This document shows positions 33,100-45,894 of a stretch of 64,000 bases of DNA, one piece after another (position 1 is the first letter of the stretch; each line of letters begins with the position of its first letter). The DNA lies in assembly GCF_000284335.1 (NCBI RefSeq), contig NC_017096.1, positions 558,001 to 622,000 on the forward strand. The letters are read 5' to 3'. The position numbers were made by a program, and so were the translations under genes. A model generated the notes under the pieces. The model worked only from the letters and a program-made list of their open reading frames with translations. It ran no database searches and was not told the origin of the DNA. This DNA comes from Caldisericum exile AZM16c01. GTDB taxonomy: Bacteria > Caldisericota > Caldisericia > Caldisericales > Caldisericaceae.

Positions 33100-33752
33100 G
33101 TTATAAAGTAAAGAATCCTTCCCTCAAACTTTATACCTCTGTTGCTATCACTAAAGTCCTTAGGATTATCAAGGGTTTGAAGGTAAATGATTTCTTTGTT
33201 GTCCAAGTCCAAGAGTATCTTATCGATTTCTTCATCAGAAATATCAAATTGCTTCTTGACTTCGTCCTTAAAAATTGGAATTGGCACAGAATCTCCGAAA
33301 TTATGTATTGCGTTTAGATTATCGTAGATCATTCTTAGCGATTCGACATCAATATTGCCTACTTTTTTGTGACTTGGCTCCTTGAGATAAATAAACACAT
33401 CGTTTATATAATCATATGCTCGGTCTATTTCGTTTTTTAACTGATATAGAAGCCCCCTAAGTTCATCGATTTCTTGCAGTTTTTTCTCAACTATTGTTTT
33501 GAATTCTATGAAATCTTTTAATTTGGCAAATTCCTCTTTTGTAGTGGATCCTTTAACGGGGAGTTCCTGCAATTTTTCTTTTGCAAAAAGCCTTTTACCT
33601 TTTTCAATTACTTTCCCCTCATCTACAAGTGATTGAACAATTGTATTGACTATTTCTTTTTCCTTTGTTTTTTTCTTGTATATTTCGCTTCTTGTAGTGC
33701 CTTTACTTCCGCTTTCTATAATAATCTTTAAAATTCCATCTTTGGTAAACAC
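33078..33752 (-). CDS. Winged-helix/coiled-coil protein of the nuclease cassette
   Basis: 224 residues with an N-terminal winged helix (about 1-60; DGILKIIIESGSKGTTRSEIY and a wing near GKVIEKGKRLFA), a coiled coil (about 70-120, KLQEIDELRGLLYQLKNEI) and a C-terminal second winged helix (about 150-224; ISDEEIDKILLDLDNKEIIYL). Not a recognised family. Start GTG 33752 behind AGGAGGAG. It is first in the three-gene cassette and probably supplies DNA binding or recruits the ATPase. Confidence 0.72.
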   Translation of the reverse strand: MFTKDGILKIIIESGSKGTTRSEIYKKKTKEKEIVNTIVQSLVDEGKVIEKGKRLFAKEKLQELPVKGSTTKEEFAKLKDFIEFKTIVEKKLQEIDELRGLLYQLKNEIDRAYDYINDVFIYLKEPSHKKVGNIDVESLRMIYDNLNAIHNFGDSVPIPIFKDEVKKQFDISDEEIDKILLDLDNKEIIYLQTLDNPKDFSDSNRGIKFEGRILYFITWMKREY

Positions 33753-33761
33753 TTTCTCCTC

Positions 33762-34274
33762 CTAAATAATTTTTACCTTTAGCACATTTTCAAAATGCTT
33801 TTTCATATAAATTTCATCTTCTTCTGTTATTCCTTTTGTGCCTTTCCAAGGAATCAAAACCCTATAGCCTCTTAAAACTGCATCAGATGCCGTATAGTGC
33901 ACGCAGATATTTGTAGCAACTCCAACAATGTAAAGTTCGTCAATATTCAGTTTTTTTAGTGTTTCTTCAAGTTCCGTTTTAAAAAATCCAGAATATGTTT
34001 TCTTTTTTATGATAATATCGCTTTCGTCTGGTTTAAGTTCATCGACCACTTCTGCTCCTTCTGTTCCTTCAACGCAGTGTGGTGGCCAAATTTCAAACTC
34101 TTTATCATACTTATCGTGAGAATCAGCAAGATATATTACTGGAAAATTCTCCTTTTTAAATTGTGTTTTTAATTGGTGAATATAAGGAATAATGTCTTTT
34201 GCTCCATTTATCCTTAATGTGCCCCAATCATATACAAAATCCTTAAGCATATCAACGATAATTAGCGCCTTCAT
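33762..34274 (-). CDS. Isochorismatase-family hydrolase, probable nicotinamidase
   Basis: 170 residues. Catalytic triad visible: Asp8 in IIVDML, a Lys in KKKTYSGFF (about 90), and the nucleophile Cys in VGVATNICVHYTA (about 122). DSHD-x-EIWPPHC supplies the metal-binding Asp/His residues used by nicotinamidases. Converts nicotinamide to nicotinate for NAD salvage. Overlaps the peroxiredoxin gene by 4 nt and precedes the nuclease cassette by 9 nt. Confidence 0.85.
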   Translation of the reverse strand: MKALIIVDMLKDFVYDWGTLRINGAKDIIPYIHQLKTQFKKENFPVIYLADSHDKYDKEFEIWPPHCVEGTEGAEVVDELKPDESDIIIKKKTYSGFFKTELEETLKKLNIDELYIVGVATNICVHYTASDAVLRGYRVLIPWKGTKGITEEDEIYMKKHFENVLKVKII

Positions 34275-34744
34275 TTTTCACCTCTCATTTTTTTAATTTC
34301 TTCAATTACTTCTTTTACATGGTTTGGAACTTTTACCTTTCTCATAGCCTTTCTTACAATGCCATTCTCATCGATTATGAAAGTTGAGCGTTCAATCCCC
34401 ATGTACTTCTTTCCGTACATGCTCTTTTGTTTATAAACTCCATATTCTTCTGAAACCTTAAATCCTTCGTCTTCCAGAAGAATAAATGGCAAACTTTCTT
34501 TCTCTTTAAATTTTTTTATTATCTCCACCTTATCGCCACTTATACCAATTACTTCTGCACCTAATTTCTTAATCTCCTCATAGTGATCCCTAAAATCTTG
34601 TGCTTCCTTTGTGCATCCTGATGTGAGAGCCTTTGGATAAAAATAGAGTATTACAATTTTGCCTTTAAAATTGCTTAGCTTAATTAAGTTTCCTTCCGAA
34701 TCCCTCAATTCAAAATCTGGGGCAGTTTTTCCCTCTTCAACCAT
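34271..34744 (-). CDS. bcp: Peroxiredoxin of the BCP/PrxQ type, lacking the usual second Cys
   Basis: 157 residues. PxxxT/SxxC active site YPKALTSGCTKEAQDF with peroxidatic Cys44. PrxQ proteins usually carry the resolving Cys five residues later (GCTKEAC); here that position is Gln49 and no other Cys is present, so it works as a one-Cys enzyme needing an external thiol. Reduces hydroperoxides. ATG with GGAGG upstream and a TATAAT at 34772-34767, giving it a probable promoter of its own. Confidence 0.93.
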   Translation of the reverse strand: MVEEGKTAPDFELRDSEGNLIKLSNFKGKIVILYFYPKALTSGCTKEAQDFRDHYEEIKKLGAEVIGISGDKVEIIKKFKEKESLPFILLEDEGFKVSEEYGVYKQKSMYGKKYMGIERSTFIIDENGIVRKAMRKVKVPNHVKEVIEEIKKMRGEK

Positions 34745-34766
34745 TTTGACCTCCTTTATTAATATA

Positions 34767-34772
34767 ATTATA
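34767..34772 (-). promoter_or_regulatory. -10 box of the peroxiredoxin gene
   Basis: Minus strand TATAAT (34772-34767), overlapping the stop of the P1 peptidase gene and 22 nt before ATG 34744. No good -35. Confidence 0.45.
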
Positions 34773-35718
34773 CTTTAAGATCGTTAAAAGCGATAATGTT
34801 CTTTAGAGACTTTGCATGTTTTATTGCGTTAATTATTGCTCTTTCTAAAACATTTTCAAAAAGAACTCCTAAAGTTAGCAAATCATCAAAATCAAATTCG
34901 TTTGTTGAAAGTGTAAATACCGTATCGCCATCAAAAATTGTATGTGATGGTCTTATCCTTCTTGCAATTGCATCATGTGAAATTATTGCAAGGCGTTTTA
35001 ATTTTGCTTTTGTAAGTTTCACGTTTGTTGCTACAACGCCTATGGTTGTGTTTTTAAAAGGGACTTCATTTGTCTGAGTCTTTAAGATAAACTCTTCCGT
35101 ATTTATAAATCCATTTTTACTATCATTCAGTGCTCCTGCAATGATTTTATTATCAAAGTCGTAGATATCTCCAAGCGCATTGACCACAACAAGTGCACCA
35201 ACTACAATATCCCCAACTTTTATGCTATCAGTTCCTAATCCACCCTTCATCGCAAAATCCATACCTCTAATTTTCCCCACAGTTGCACCAACACCTGCAC
35301 CAACATTTCCATTTGAGTTGAAGTTATCGGTTGAAGACTTTGCGGCAATATATCCTGCTTGAATATCTGGGTAAATAGGAGTGCCAACCGAAAGATCAAA
35401 GATAATTGCTCCACTTACAATTGGAACTTTCTTTACTCCTGTATCAAAACCGATATTTTTTTCTTCAAGATATCTTGAAACTCCACTTGCACCTTCAAGA
35501 CCCATTGCGCTTCCACCACCGATATATATAGCATTAACATATTCAACCAAATTTTCTGGGTTTAAAAGGTCTGTTTCACGTGTGCCAGGGGCACCGCCCC
35601 GCACGTCAACGCTTGCAGATGCCCCTTTTTCTATGACTATTGCAGTTGCTCCTGTTAAGTTTTCAAAATCTTCGTAATTTCCAACGAGGATTCCTTTGAC
35701 ATCAGTGATACTTCCCAT
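34768..35718 (-). CDS. P1-family (S58, DmpA-like) self-processing peptidase
   Basis: 316 residues. Family landmarks: TGATAIVIEKGASASVDVRGGAPGTRETDLL, IYIGGGSAMGLEGASGV, GATVGKIRGMDFAMKGGLGT and GVVATNVKLTKAKLKRLAI with HDAIARRIRPSHTIFDGDTVF. Relatives self-cleave before a Ser/Thr nucleophile and act as aminopeptidases, beta-peptidases or amidases. The ATG overlaps the OPT stop (TAATG), so peptide import and intracellular hydrolysis are coupled. Confidence 0.9.
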   Translation of the reverse strand: MGSITDVKGILVGNYEDFENLTGATAIVIEKGASASVDVRGGAPGTRETDLLNPENLVEYVNAIYIGGGSAMGLEGASGVSRYLEEKNIGFDTGVKKVPIVSGAIIFDLSVGTPIYPDIQAGYIAAKSSTDNFNSNGNVGAGVGATVGKIRGMDFAMKGGLGTDSIKVGDIVVGALVVVNALGDIYDFDNKIIAGALNDSKNGFINTEEFILKTQTNEVPFKNTTIGVVATNVKLTKAKLKRLAIISHDAIARRIRPSHTIFDGDTVFTLSTNEFDFDDLLTLGVLFENVLERAIINAIKHAKSLKNIIAFNDLKV

Positions 35719-37289
35719 TAGAGCCTCCAGATAAACTTAATTATAGCGACAATTGTTCCTGCAAAGCCTTCTCCTCCCAAAAGTCCCGAGGAAATAAGAG
35801 TAAAGTTTTCGCTCTGTTTTGGGAAAAACTTATCGATTACAACTCTTAAGACACCACCAAGAAATGCAGTGAGAGAAATGATAAATGGAAGGTATACACC
35901 AATTCCAAGAATCATCGTTTGGATGTTGAAGAAGTAGAGAACGAAGCCTGCTATAAGTCCGAATATAAAACTTCTCGGATTTGACAGTCCTTGTATCATT
36001 TGAGATACTGCGTATGCCTGAGGTGCAACGAGGAACGTTCCAGGTCCCATTTTTCCATACGTTAAGTGTAAAATAAACAATCCTATTGTGCCAAATACTG
36101 CACCGACTATTGCACCAACAAGTTCTGAAATAATTTGTGCTCTTGGATTTGTGCCTATTATAGCACCTGCTTTGAAGTCTTGTAGATTATCCCCTGCTAC
36201 TCCACTTGCAACGGCAACGATAGCAACCACGGCGAAAAGTGGAAGGTAGGAGAGTGTATCTCCTCCTATTGTAAGTTTTACAAATAAAAGAATTATAATC
36301 CCAAAAATTTCCATGGGCACAATACCTGTTGCTCCGTCAGTATATGCGGCCATTACCACTGAGACTGCTGCCCCAATTAGTGTTAACAAACTTGCAATAA
36401 TTCCCAGTTTTAGAAATACGAATTCAATACCGAGAATAATCAGGAGCACCAACGAGATGATTTTGTAAGAGATGTTAAGTTTACTAAATGCATTTTTGAA
36501 AATAGTGGAAACTTTCGGTAGTATGTCTTTAACTAAAAGTGCAATACCACCGCCAATTATAAGACCGATTCCTAAATTGTTTTTAAATGTGATAGCCGCA
36601 TTTACTCCACCTAAGGGCATGGAAAAGAAAACCGGGATAACAATATTTCCAATAATGCTTCCTATAAACCAAATGCCCATGTAGATAATTCCGATTATGT
36701 ATCCAATTCCAAAGGCCATTGGAGACATGAACAACCCAATTCCGTAATTAGCAAGACCTTTTATCATAATTGCCTGCGGGATTTTCGAAAAACCATCTCT
36801 GAGGAAGGTAAAAATTGCTGAAATTCCAAGCGAGGTAAAGACAATTTTTGACTTTCTTCCACCCTCGTCGCCTGCAACAAGCGTTTGTGCTGTTGCGACT
36901 CCCACAGGATATGGAAGATTCGATTTTTCAATAAAAAATTCTCTAATGAGTGCAACCATAAAGACTCCGATTACCGCACCTATTAGAGATACAAGAAATA
37001 CATAATGGAAACTTACTTTTGCCTGTTCACTAATTATCCAGATACCTGGAATCGTGAAAGCAATACCTCCTGCGACCATTGCACCTGCTGACATTCCCGT
37101 GTGTGCAACATTTATCTCCTTTAAGTTCGTGTTTTTAAAGGCCTTTAAAATGGCCATTGAGGAGATAGCAACAAAAATCGTAGGCCAGGGTAATGCACCA
37201 ATTCGGAGTGCAATGTAGATAGAACTCATAGAAATTACGGCACTACCCAATGCTGCCAAAACAATAGTTCTGACTTTTAGTTCTTGCAT
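35718..37289 (-). CDS. OPT-family oligopeptide transporter
   Basis: 523 residues with 13-15 predicted helices. The N-terminal LPWPTIFVAISSMAIL, NVAHTGMSAGAMVAGGIAFTIP and NLPYPVGVATAQTLVAGDEGG patterns and a late GLSNPRSFIFGLIAG are OPT features. Bacterial OPT proteins usually import peptides; the plant YSL branch carries metal chelates. The peptidase gene fused by TAATG to its stop supports peptides. ATG with GGAGG upstream. TATAAT at 37339-37334 is a likely -10. Confidence 0.88.
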   Translation of the reverse strand: MQELKVRTIVLAALGSAVISMSSIYIALRIGALPWPTIFVAISSMAILKAFKNTNLKEINVAHTGMSAGAMVAGGIAFTIPGIWIISEQAKVSFHYVFLVSLIGAVIGVFMVALIREFFIEKSNLPYPVGVATAQTLVAGDEGGRKSKIVFTSLGISAIFTFLRDGFSKIPQAIMIKGLANYGIGLFMSPMAFGIGYIIGIIYMGIWFIGSIIGNIVIPVFFSMPLGGVNAAITFKNNLGIGLIIGGGIALLVKDILPKVSTIFKNAFSKLNISYKIISLVLLIILGIEFVFLKLGIIASLLTLIGAAVSVVMAAYTDGATGIVPMEIFGIIILLFVKLTIGGDTLSYLPLFAVVAIVAVASGVAGDNLQDFKAGAIIGTNPRAQIISELVGAIVGAVFGTIGLFILHLTYGKMGPGTFLVAPQAYAVSQMIQGLSNPRSFIFGLIAGFVLYFFNIQTMILGIGVYLPFIISLTAFLGGVLRVVIDKFFPKQSENFTLISSGLLGGEGFAGTIVAIIKFIWRL

Positions 37290-37333
37290 TAAAACTTCCT
37301 CCGCTATTATTTTTTTTCACGCAAACCCGCCAT

Positions 37334-37339
37334 ATTATA
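37334..37339 (-). promoter_or_regulatory. -10 box of the OPT gene
   Basis: Minus strand TATAAT (37339-37334), 44 nt before the start at 37289. Weak -35 (AAGGAA at 17 bp). Confidence 0.45.
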
Positions 37340-37389
37340 ACAAAAAAACGTTTAAATTCCTTACGCTATCAAGCAATTAAGTCCACATC

Positions 37390-37417
37390 TTGACTAAAAA
37401 GGAAATTCACATACAAT
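37390..37417 (+). promoter_or_regulatory. Leaderless promoter of the beta-propeller gene
   Basis: TTGACT (37390-37395), 16 bp, TACAAT (37412-37417), 6 nt, ATG 37424. No Shine-Dalgarno between them. This is the clearest leaderless promoter because both boxes are good. Confidence 0.75.
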
Positions 37418-37423
37418 TGAAAC

Positions 37424-40649
<3,226 letters not shown>

Positions 40650-40651
40650 TT

Positions 40652-40933
40652 ATGAAAATTGATCTTGAAAGGATTGAAAAACTTTCAGCCCTAAAACTTG
40701 ATGAAAGTGAAAAAGAAGCGATACTCAAAGACCTTGAAGAAATAATTGGTTACTTTGAAAACTTGAAAGAAGTAGATACTGAAGGCGTTGAACCGATGGT
40801 ATATGGCGAAAAGATAGAATTATTTTTGAGAGATGACATTGTAAAAGATGGATTACATTTAAAAGATCTTGAACAGTTAAGGGAACTCTTTGGCGATGGT
40901 TTTTTCAGAGTAAAGAGAATTATAGGAGAGTAG
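40652..40933 (+). CDS. gatC: Asp/Glu-tRNA amidotransferase subunit C
   Basis: 93 residues. LERIEKLSALKLDESEKE and EVDTEGVEPMVY are the conserved GatC segments; the C-terminal part (LRDDIVKDGL) wraps around GatA. The start is ATG 40652 (GGAGG 9 nt upstream) rather than GTG 40646, and it follows the ligA TGA by 2 nt. gatA begins after 1 nt. Confidence 0.94.
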   Translation: MKIDLERIEKLSALKLDESEKEAILKDLEEIIGYFENLKEVDTEGVEPMVYGEKIELFLRDDIVKDGLHLKDLEQLRELFGDGFFRVKRIIGE

Positions 40934-40934
40934 A

Positions 40935-42362
40935 ATGGAGATAACAGAATTAAAGGTTTCTCAAATTGTTTCTAAGATCAAGTCAAAAGAATTGAAGGCA
41001 AAAGAAGTAGTCCAAGTATTTCTAAGTAATATCGATAAACTTGATGGTGATATTAAGGCTTTCTTAAACGTATTCTATGATTATGCGCTGAAAAAGGCCG
41101 AAAAGATCGATGAAAATCCTCAAAAAGAAGGCTTACTTTTAGGAGTTCCTGTTGCTATAAAAGACAACATTTCTATTAAAGGCTTTGAACTTACAGCAGG
41201 TTCTAAAATTCTAAAAGGATACATTGCCCCTTTTAGTGCAACCGTTATTGAAAAGATAGAAAAAGAAGGTGCAATAATAATTGGTAAAACAAACCTTGAC
41301 GAGTTTGCAATGGGATCATCAACCGAAAACTCTGCCTTCTTTAAAACCAGGAATCCTGTTAATTTAGAGTATGTCCCTGGTGGTTCATCGGGAGGATCTG
41401 CTGCGGCAGTTAAAGCAAACGAGGTTCCCGTTGCGCTTGGATCAGATACGGGTGGTTCAGTTAGGCAACCTGCATCGTTCTGTGGTGTTGTTGGGCTTAA
41501 ACCAACCTATGGAAGAGTTTCAAGGTATGGGCTTGTTGCATTTGGCTCATCTCTTGACGTAATTGGGCCAATTGGAAAAAGTGTTGAGGATGTTGCAACA
41601 ACCTTGTCGGTTATTTCAGGATTCGATATTCATGATTCTACGACAGCACAGGTGCCTGTTTTAAATTTCGAAAAATATCTTACAGGAGATATAAAAGGGA
41701 AAAAGATAGGTGTAATAAAAGAAATACAAGATTTTAAAGTTCAACCTGAAGTAGAAAAGGCTTTTAAGGAATCTTTAGAGGTATTTAACAAAAACGGTGC
41801 AGAAATTGTCGAAATTTCAATACCACACATTAAGTATGCACTTTCTGTTTACTATCTTGTTGCACCATCAGAAGCATCTGCAAACCTTGCTCGTTATGAC
41901 GGTGTGCGATATGGTTTTGAAGGCATTGGTGATAATCTCAGAGACATTTACGAAGATACACGTACAAGAGGTTTTGGGCGTGAAGTGAAAAGGAGAATAC
42001 TTATAGGTACGTTTGCTCTTTCTGAGGGTTATTATGACCAGTATTACTTAAAAGCATCAAAAGTAAGGCGGATAATTTTTGAAGAATTTAAGAAGGCATT
42101 TGAGATTTGTGATGCAATTCTTACGCCAACTTCTCCTACTACTGCATTCAAGTTTGGAGAAAAAGCAACACCACTTGAAATGTATCTAAGTGATGTGTTT
42201 ACAATTCCTGTAAATCTTTCTTATCTTCCTGCAATATCTGTTCCATTTGGCACGGATGAAAAGGGACTTCCAATAGGAATCCAAATTATTGGAAAGTGGT
42301 TCAAAGAGGAAGAACTTCTTAATACTGCTTATGTTCTACAAGAGGAGGCAGAGCATGTATAA
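40935..42362 (+). CDS. gatA: Asp/Glu-tRNA amidotransferase subunit A
   Basis: 475 residues of amidase family. The Ser-cisSer-Lys triad is visible: Lys in [13 protein letters not shown] (about 75), then the glycine/serine-rich [12 protein letters not shown] and [15 protein letters not shown]. It releases ammonia from Gln (or Asn) and passes it to GatB. It overlaps gatB by 8 nt. Confidence 0.97.
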   Translation: MEITELKVSQIVSKIKSKELKAKEVVQVFLSNIDKLDGDIKAFLNVFYDYALKKAEKIDENPQKEGLLLGVPVAIKDNISIKGFELTAGSKILKGYIAPFSATVIEKIEKEGAIIIGKTNLDEFAMGSSTENSAFFKTRNPVNLEYVPGGSSGGSAAAVKANEVPVALGSDTGGSVRQPASFCGVVGLKPTYGRVSRYGLVAFGSSLDVIGPIGKSVEDVATTLSVISGFDIHDSTTAQVPVLNFEKYLTGDIKGKKIGVIKEIQDFKVQPEVEKAFKESLEVFNKNGAEIVEISIPHIKYALSVYYLVAPSEASANLARYDGVRYGFEGIGDNLRDIYEDTRTRGFGREVKRRILIGTFALSEGYYDQYYLKASKVRRIIFEEFKKAFEICDAILTPTSPTTAFKFGEKATPLEMYLSDVFTIPVNLSYLPAISVPFGTDEKGLPIGIQIIGKWFKEEELLNTAYVLQEEAEHV

Positions 42363-43806
42363 GCCAACAATAGGTCTTGAAATCCACATTCAACTTGCAA
42401 CGAAATCCAAGATGTTTTGTAGTTGTTCAACCGAATTTGGAGATCCGCCTAATACCCATGTGTGTCCTGTATGCCTTGGACTTCCAGGAGCGCTTCCAGT
42501 TATTAATAAAGAAGCCGTTAAATATGGTATAAAACTTGCTCATGCTCTAAATATGGAGATAAATCTTACCTCAACGTTTTATAGAAAAAATTACTTCTAT
42601 CCTGATTTGCCGAAAGGATACCAAATAACGCAGTATTCACTTCCTCTTGGATTTAATGGCTTTCTTGAAATTCCAATGGAAGGAAAAATTAAAACAATAA
42701 GAATTGAAAGAGGTCACATTGAGGAGGATTCCGGAAAATCAATCCACATAGGCGATATAACAGAATCTGAGTATTCTTTTATTGATTTTAATAGATCAGG
42801 TGTCCCACTTATGGAAATCGTCACCTATCCTGATTTTGAATCAGGAGACGAAGCATACGAATTCTTAACACTTTTGAGAAGTATAGTAAGGTATCTTGGC
42901 GTTTCCTCGGGGGATATGGAAAAAGGTGCTCTCAGATGTGATGTAAATGTATCTGTATCAAAAAATGAGAACAAAGGGACGAAAGTTGAGATTAAAAACC
43001 TAAATTCTTTCAGAAGCGTTAAACGTGCAATTGATTATGAAGTTGAACGTCAAATAAATGCAATTGAACGTGGAGAACGCATAATAAGAGAAACCCGTCA
43101 TTTTGATGAAAAAGAGGGCACAACAAAACCCATGAGAGTGAAGGAAGAATTGAACGATTATAGATACTTTCCTGAGCCTGATCTTCCGCCGCTTGTATTA
43201 GACGAAGAGTTTGTTTCGGAAATAAAAAGGGAGATCCCAGAGTTGCCTCATAAAAAGGCAATTAGGTATATTGAAACTCTGGGTATTCAGGAAGATTACG
43301 CAAGAACAATTGCATACAATAAAAAATATGCAGATTATTTCGAAAATATCGTAGATAATGTAGGCCATCCGATAGAGGTTGCAAACTTTTTCCTCGTTAA
43401 TATCCTTGGTCTTCTAAACAAGAGGGGTAAAGATATTGATAGTCTTACATTTGGAACAAACGAATTTAAGGAACTTTTCCATTATCTTGATTCCGGTCTC
43501 ATATCTACAAACATAGCAAAAGGTGTTATTGAAGAAAGCATTGAGAAAGGTTTATCTGTTAAGGAAATTGTTGAAAGCAAAGGATTAATTCAAATTACAG
43601 ATGAGAACCAGATACGGAATGTCGTTATAGAAGTTTTGAAGAAAAATCCAACACCAGTTTCACAGTATCTTTCGGGGAAAAAACAAGTTTTTGGATTTTT
43701 GGTGGGACAAACAATGAAAGAACTTAAAGGTAAAGGTAAACCAGAACTTGTTAATAAGATTTTGAATGAAGAACTATCAAAATTGGGGCAAGGTGATCAA
43801 TTATGA
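42355..43806 (+). CDS. gatB: Asp/Glu-tRNA amidotransferase subunit B
   Basis: 483 residues: GLEIHIQL at the N-terminus, zinc-site CSCSTEFG and [11 protein letters not shown], kinase-like catalytic region with [14 protein letters not shown], and the C-terminal YqeY-like tail domain (about 340-483). It phosphorylates and amidates Glu-tRNA(Gln) and/or Asp-tRNA(Asn). I start at ATG 42355 (GAGGAGG upstream, [11 protein letters not shown]); the open frame runs 22 codons further upstream through gatA. Confidence 0.97.
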   Translation: MYKPTIGLEIHIQLATKSKMFCSCSTEFGDPPNTHVCPVCLGLPGALPVINKEAVKYGIKLAHALNMEINLTSTFYRKNYFYPDLPKGYQITQYSLPLGFNGFLEIPMEGKIKTIRIERGHIEEDSGKSIHIGDITESEYSFIDFNRSGVPLMEIVTYPDFESGDEAYEFLTLLRSIVRYLGVSSGDMEKGALRCDVNVSVSKNENKGTKVEIKNLNSFRSVKRAIDYEVERQINAIERGERIIRETRHFDEKEGTTKPMRVKEELNDYRYFPEPDLPPLVLDEEFVSEIKREIPELPHKKAIRYIETLGIQEDYARTIAYNKKYADYFENIVDNVGHPIEVANFFLVNILGLLNKRGKDIDSLTFGTNEFKELFHYLDSGLISTNIAKGVIEESIEKGLSVKEIVESKGLIQITDENQIRNVVIEVLKKNPTPVSQYLSGKKQVFGFLVGQTMKELKGKGKPELVNKILNEELSKLGQGDQL

Positions 43807-44315
43807 TTCTGGAAGCAATCTTAAAGAGAAGATCCGTAAGAAGTTATCAGAACAAGGATGTTGAAGAAGAAAAATTGAAAGAAGTACTTGAAGCAGGACG
43901 CCTTGCACCATCTGCGTGCAATATCCAGCCCTGGAAATTTATTGTAGTAAGAGACCCTGAAACTCGAAAGAAAATGGCCTCTCACTGTGCAAATCAAAAG
44001 TTTGTAAGCGAAGCACCAGTTCTTATTGTGGGATGTATTACCGAAAGAGGCTATCTTATGGGTGGTTGGTATGATTCAAATATACTTGACTTGGGTATTG
44101 CGCTTGACCACATGACTTTACAAGCGGTGCATTTGGGTTTGGGTACCTGTTGGATTGGCGCATTTAACGAAAGCGAAGTTAAAAAACTTCTTAATATTCC
44201 CCATAATGTTAGGGTTGGTGCAATTTTAACATTGGGTTATCCTAAGAACGGCAATGTTTTTGAGAAGGATAGAAAGCCTTTCGAAGAGGTTATTTCTTTT
44301 GAGAAATTTTCATAA
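43803..44315 (+). CDS. Nitroreductase-family flavoprotein
   Basis: 170 residues. FMN-binding [12 protein letters not shown] at the N-terminus, [18 protein letters not shown] and [12 protein letters not shown] at the C-terminal half. Uses NAD(P)H and FMN; substrate not predictable. ATGA overlap with gatB. Confidence 0.9.
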   Translation: MILEAILKRRSVRSYQNKDVEEEKLKEVLEAGRLAPSACNIQPWKFIVVRDPETRKKMASHCANQKFVSEAPVLIVGCITERGYLMGGWYDSNILDLGIALDHMTLQAVHLGLGTCWIGAFNESEVKKLLNIPHNVRVGAILTLGYPKNGNVFEKDRKPFEEVISFEKFS

Positions 44316-44333
44316 TAATTTCACAATTTATGT

Positions 44334-44339
44334 TATAAT
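44334..44339 (+). promoter_or_regulatory. -10 box of lemA
   Basis: TATAAT at 44334-44339, 17 nt before ATG 44357, which has TAGGAGG. Weak -35. Confidence 0.5.
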
Positions 44340-44356
44340 AGTTTAGGAGGTGCAAA

Positions 44357-44905
44357 ATGGTATTGATAGTGATTTTAGCAATTGTAGTTTTGCTTGTGTT
44401 GTGGTTTGTTGCAACTTACAATGGTTTCATAAATCTTAAAAATCGTGTCGAGAATGCATGGGCTCAAATTGATGTTCAACTTAAAAGAAGATACGATCTA
44501 ATTCCAAATCTCGTTGAAACTGTTAAAGGCTATGCAGCGCATGAAAAGGAAATTTTCGAGAAACTTGGTGAATTGAGAGCGAAAGCAATGGGTGCAACAT
44601 CTGTTAAGGACATTGGAGATGCAAATAACCAGATTAGTGCTACTTTAAAAACTCTTTTTGCGGTTGCTGAAAACTATCCTCAATTAAAGGCAAATGAAAA
44701 CTTCCTTAAACTTCAAGAAGAACTAACCAACACGGAGAATAAAATTGCATTTGCAAGACAGTTTTATAATGATATTGTAATGCAGTTCAATGCAAAGCAG
44801 CAACGAATCCCTGATATGTTTGTTGCAAGAATTATGAACTTAACCCCTAAAGAATATTACCCAATAGAGGAGGAAGCAAGAGGGTCAGTTAAGGTCCAAT
44901 TTTAG
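44357..44905 (+). CDS. lemA: LemA family protein
   Basis: 182 residues. N-terminal membrane helix (about 3-21), then the LemA signature NRVENAWAQIDVQLKRRYDLIPNL and a helical bundle with AVAENYPQLKANENF and NDIVMQFN. Most of the protein lies outside the membrane. It pairs with HtpX, 25 nt downstream, a common and poorly understood partnership. Confidence 0.94.
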   Translation: MVLIVILAIVVLLVLWFVATYNGFINLKNRVENAWAQIDVQLKRRYDLIPNLVETVKGYAAHEKEIFEKLGELRAKAMGATSVKDIGDANNQISATLKTLFAVAENYPQLKANENFLKLQEELTNTENKIAFARQFYNDIVMQFNAKQQRIPDMFVARIMNLTPKEYYPIEEEARGSVKVQF

Positions 44906-44930
44906 AATGTAAGTTTGGAAGGTAATGCGT

Positions 44931-45830
44931 ATGGAAAGAAAAACTCTTTATGATCTTCAATCTGAAAATGTTAGAAAGACATATTTGTTTATGATGATTT
45001 TTTCGCTAATCTTATTTGCAATTGGTTATTTCTTTGTGTGGTATTTTAACGGAGGAAGTGTTGGGATAGTTATACTTGTCGCCTTTATTTTCCTCTACAA
45101 TTGGATCGCCTATGAAAATTCTGATAAAATTGCACTTGCTTCGGTTAACGCACGACCTGCCGATCCTAACGAGTATTATGTTCTACACAATGTGGTTGAA
45201 GAAGTTGCCCTTGCTGCAGGTATTGCTAAACCAAAAGTTTACGTAATGGAAGAACCTCAACCAAATGCATTCGCAACAGGAAAAGACCAAAATCATGCAG
45301 CAATATGCGTAACAACGGGGCTTCTTTCAATGGTTAACCGAGAAGAATTACAAGGAGTTATTGCGCATGAGATGGCGCACATTAGAAATAGAGATATTCT
45401 TCTAATGACTGTTATTGGAGTCGTTGTAGGACTTGTCCTAATCTTAAGGGACGTGCTATTCAGAAGTATGTGGTGGGGTATTGGTGGAAGAAAACGCGAT
45501 AGAGATAATAGTGGTTCTGCTATTATTCTAATTGTTGGACTTGTATTATCAATCCTTGCACCAATTATAGTTGCTCTTATTAGGGCAGCCATTTCGAGGC
45601 AAAGAGAATTTCTTGCGGATGCAACGGGGGCGTATATTATTAGGGATCCTGAAGCTCTTGCAAGTGCCCTTGAAAAAATTGGCTCATATGGGAGACCTAT
45701 GAAAGTTGCAAGTGATGCAACTGCACATATGTTCATTTCAAATCCTTTTGGAAATGTTGAAAAGCTTCTTGCAACACACCCGCCAATCGAAGAGCGAATA
45801 AGAAGATTGAGAGCATTAGTGATACAGTAA
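44931..45830 (+). CDS. htpX: HtpX-family membrane metalloprotease
   Basis: 299 residues. Two N-terminal helices (about 18-60), the zinc motif HEMAH near residue 145 with a second region [11 protein letters not shown] providing the third ligand, and further helices (about 155-175 and 195-225). Degrades damaged membrane proteins. ATG 44931 fits the GGAAGG site better than ATG 44925. Ends at a bidirectional terminator. Confidence 0.94.
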   Translation: MERKTLYDLQSENVRKTYLFMMIFSLILFAIGYFFVWYFNGGSVGIVILVAFIFLYNWIAYENSDKIALASVNARPADPNEYYVLHNVVEEVALAAGIAKPKVYVMEEPQPNAFATGKDQNHAAICVTTGLLSMVNREELQGVIAHEMAHIRNRDILLMTVIGVVVGLVLILRDVLFRSMWWGIGGRKRDRDNSGSAIILIVGLVLSILAPIIVALIRAAISRQREFLADATGAYIIRDPEALASALEKIGSYGRPMKVASDATAHMFISNPFGNVEKLLATHPPIEERIRRLRALVIQ

Positions 45831-45856
45831 TCATAACTTGTTTCTTTATAAATTTA

Positions 45857-45880
45857 AATGGGGCTTTTTGAAGCCCCATT
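45857..45880. terminator. Bidirectional terminator between htpX and surE
   Basis: AATGGGGCTT (45857-45866), loop TTTG, AAGCCCCATT (45871-45880). A 10-bp stem between convergent genes; T-rich to the right and, read from the other side, TTTAAATTTAT. Confidence 0.85.
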
Positions 45881-45894
45881 CTTGTTTTGGTTTT

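Noticed and set aside
42289-42354. TTG 42289 as the start of gatB
   Set aside because: It would add 22 residues read out of frame from gatA; ATG 42355 has a GAGGAGG site and begins exactly at the conserved GatB N-terminus.
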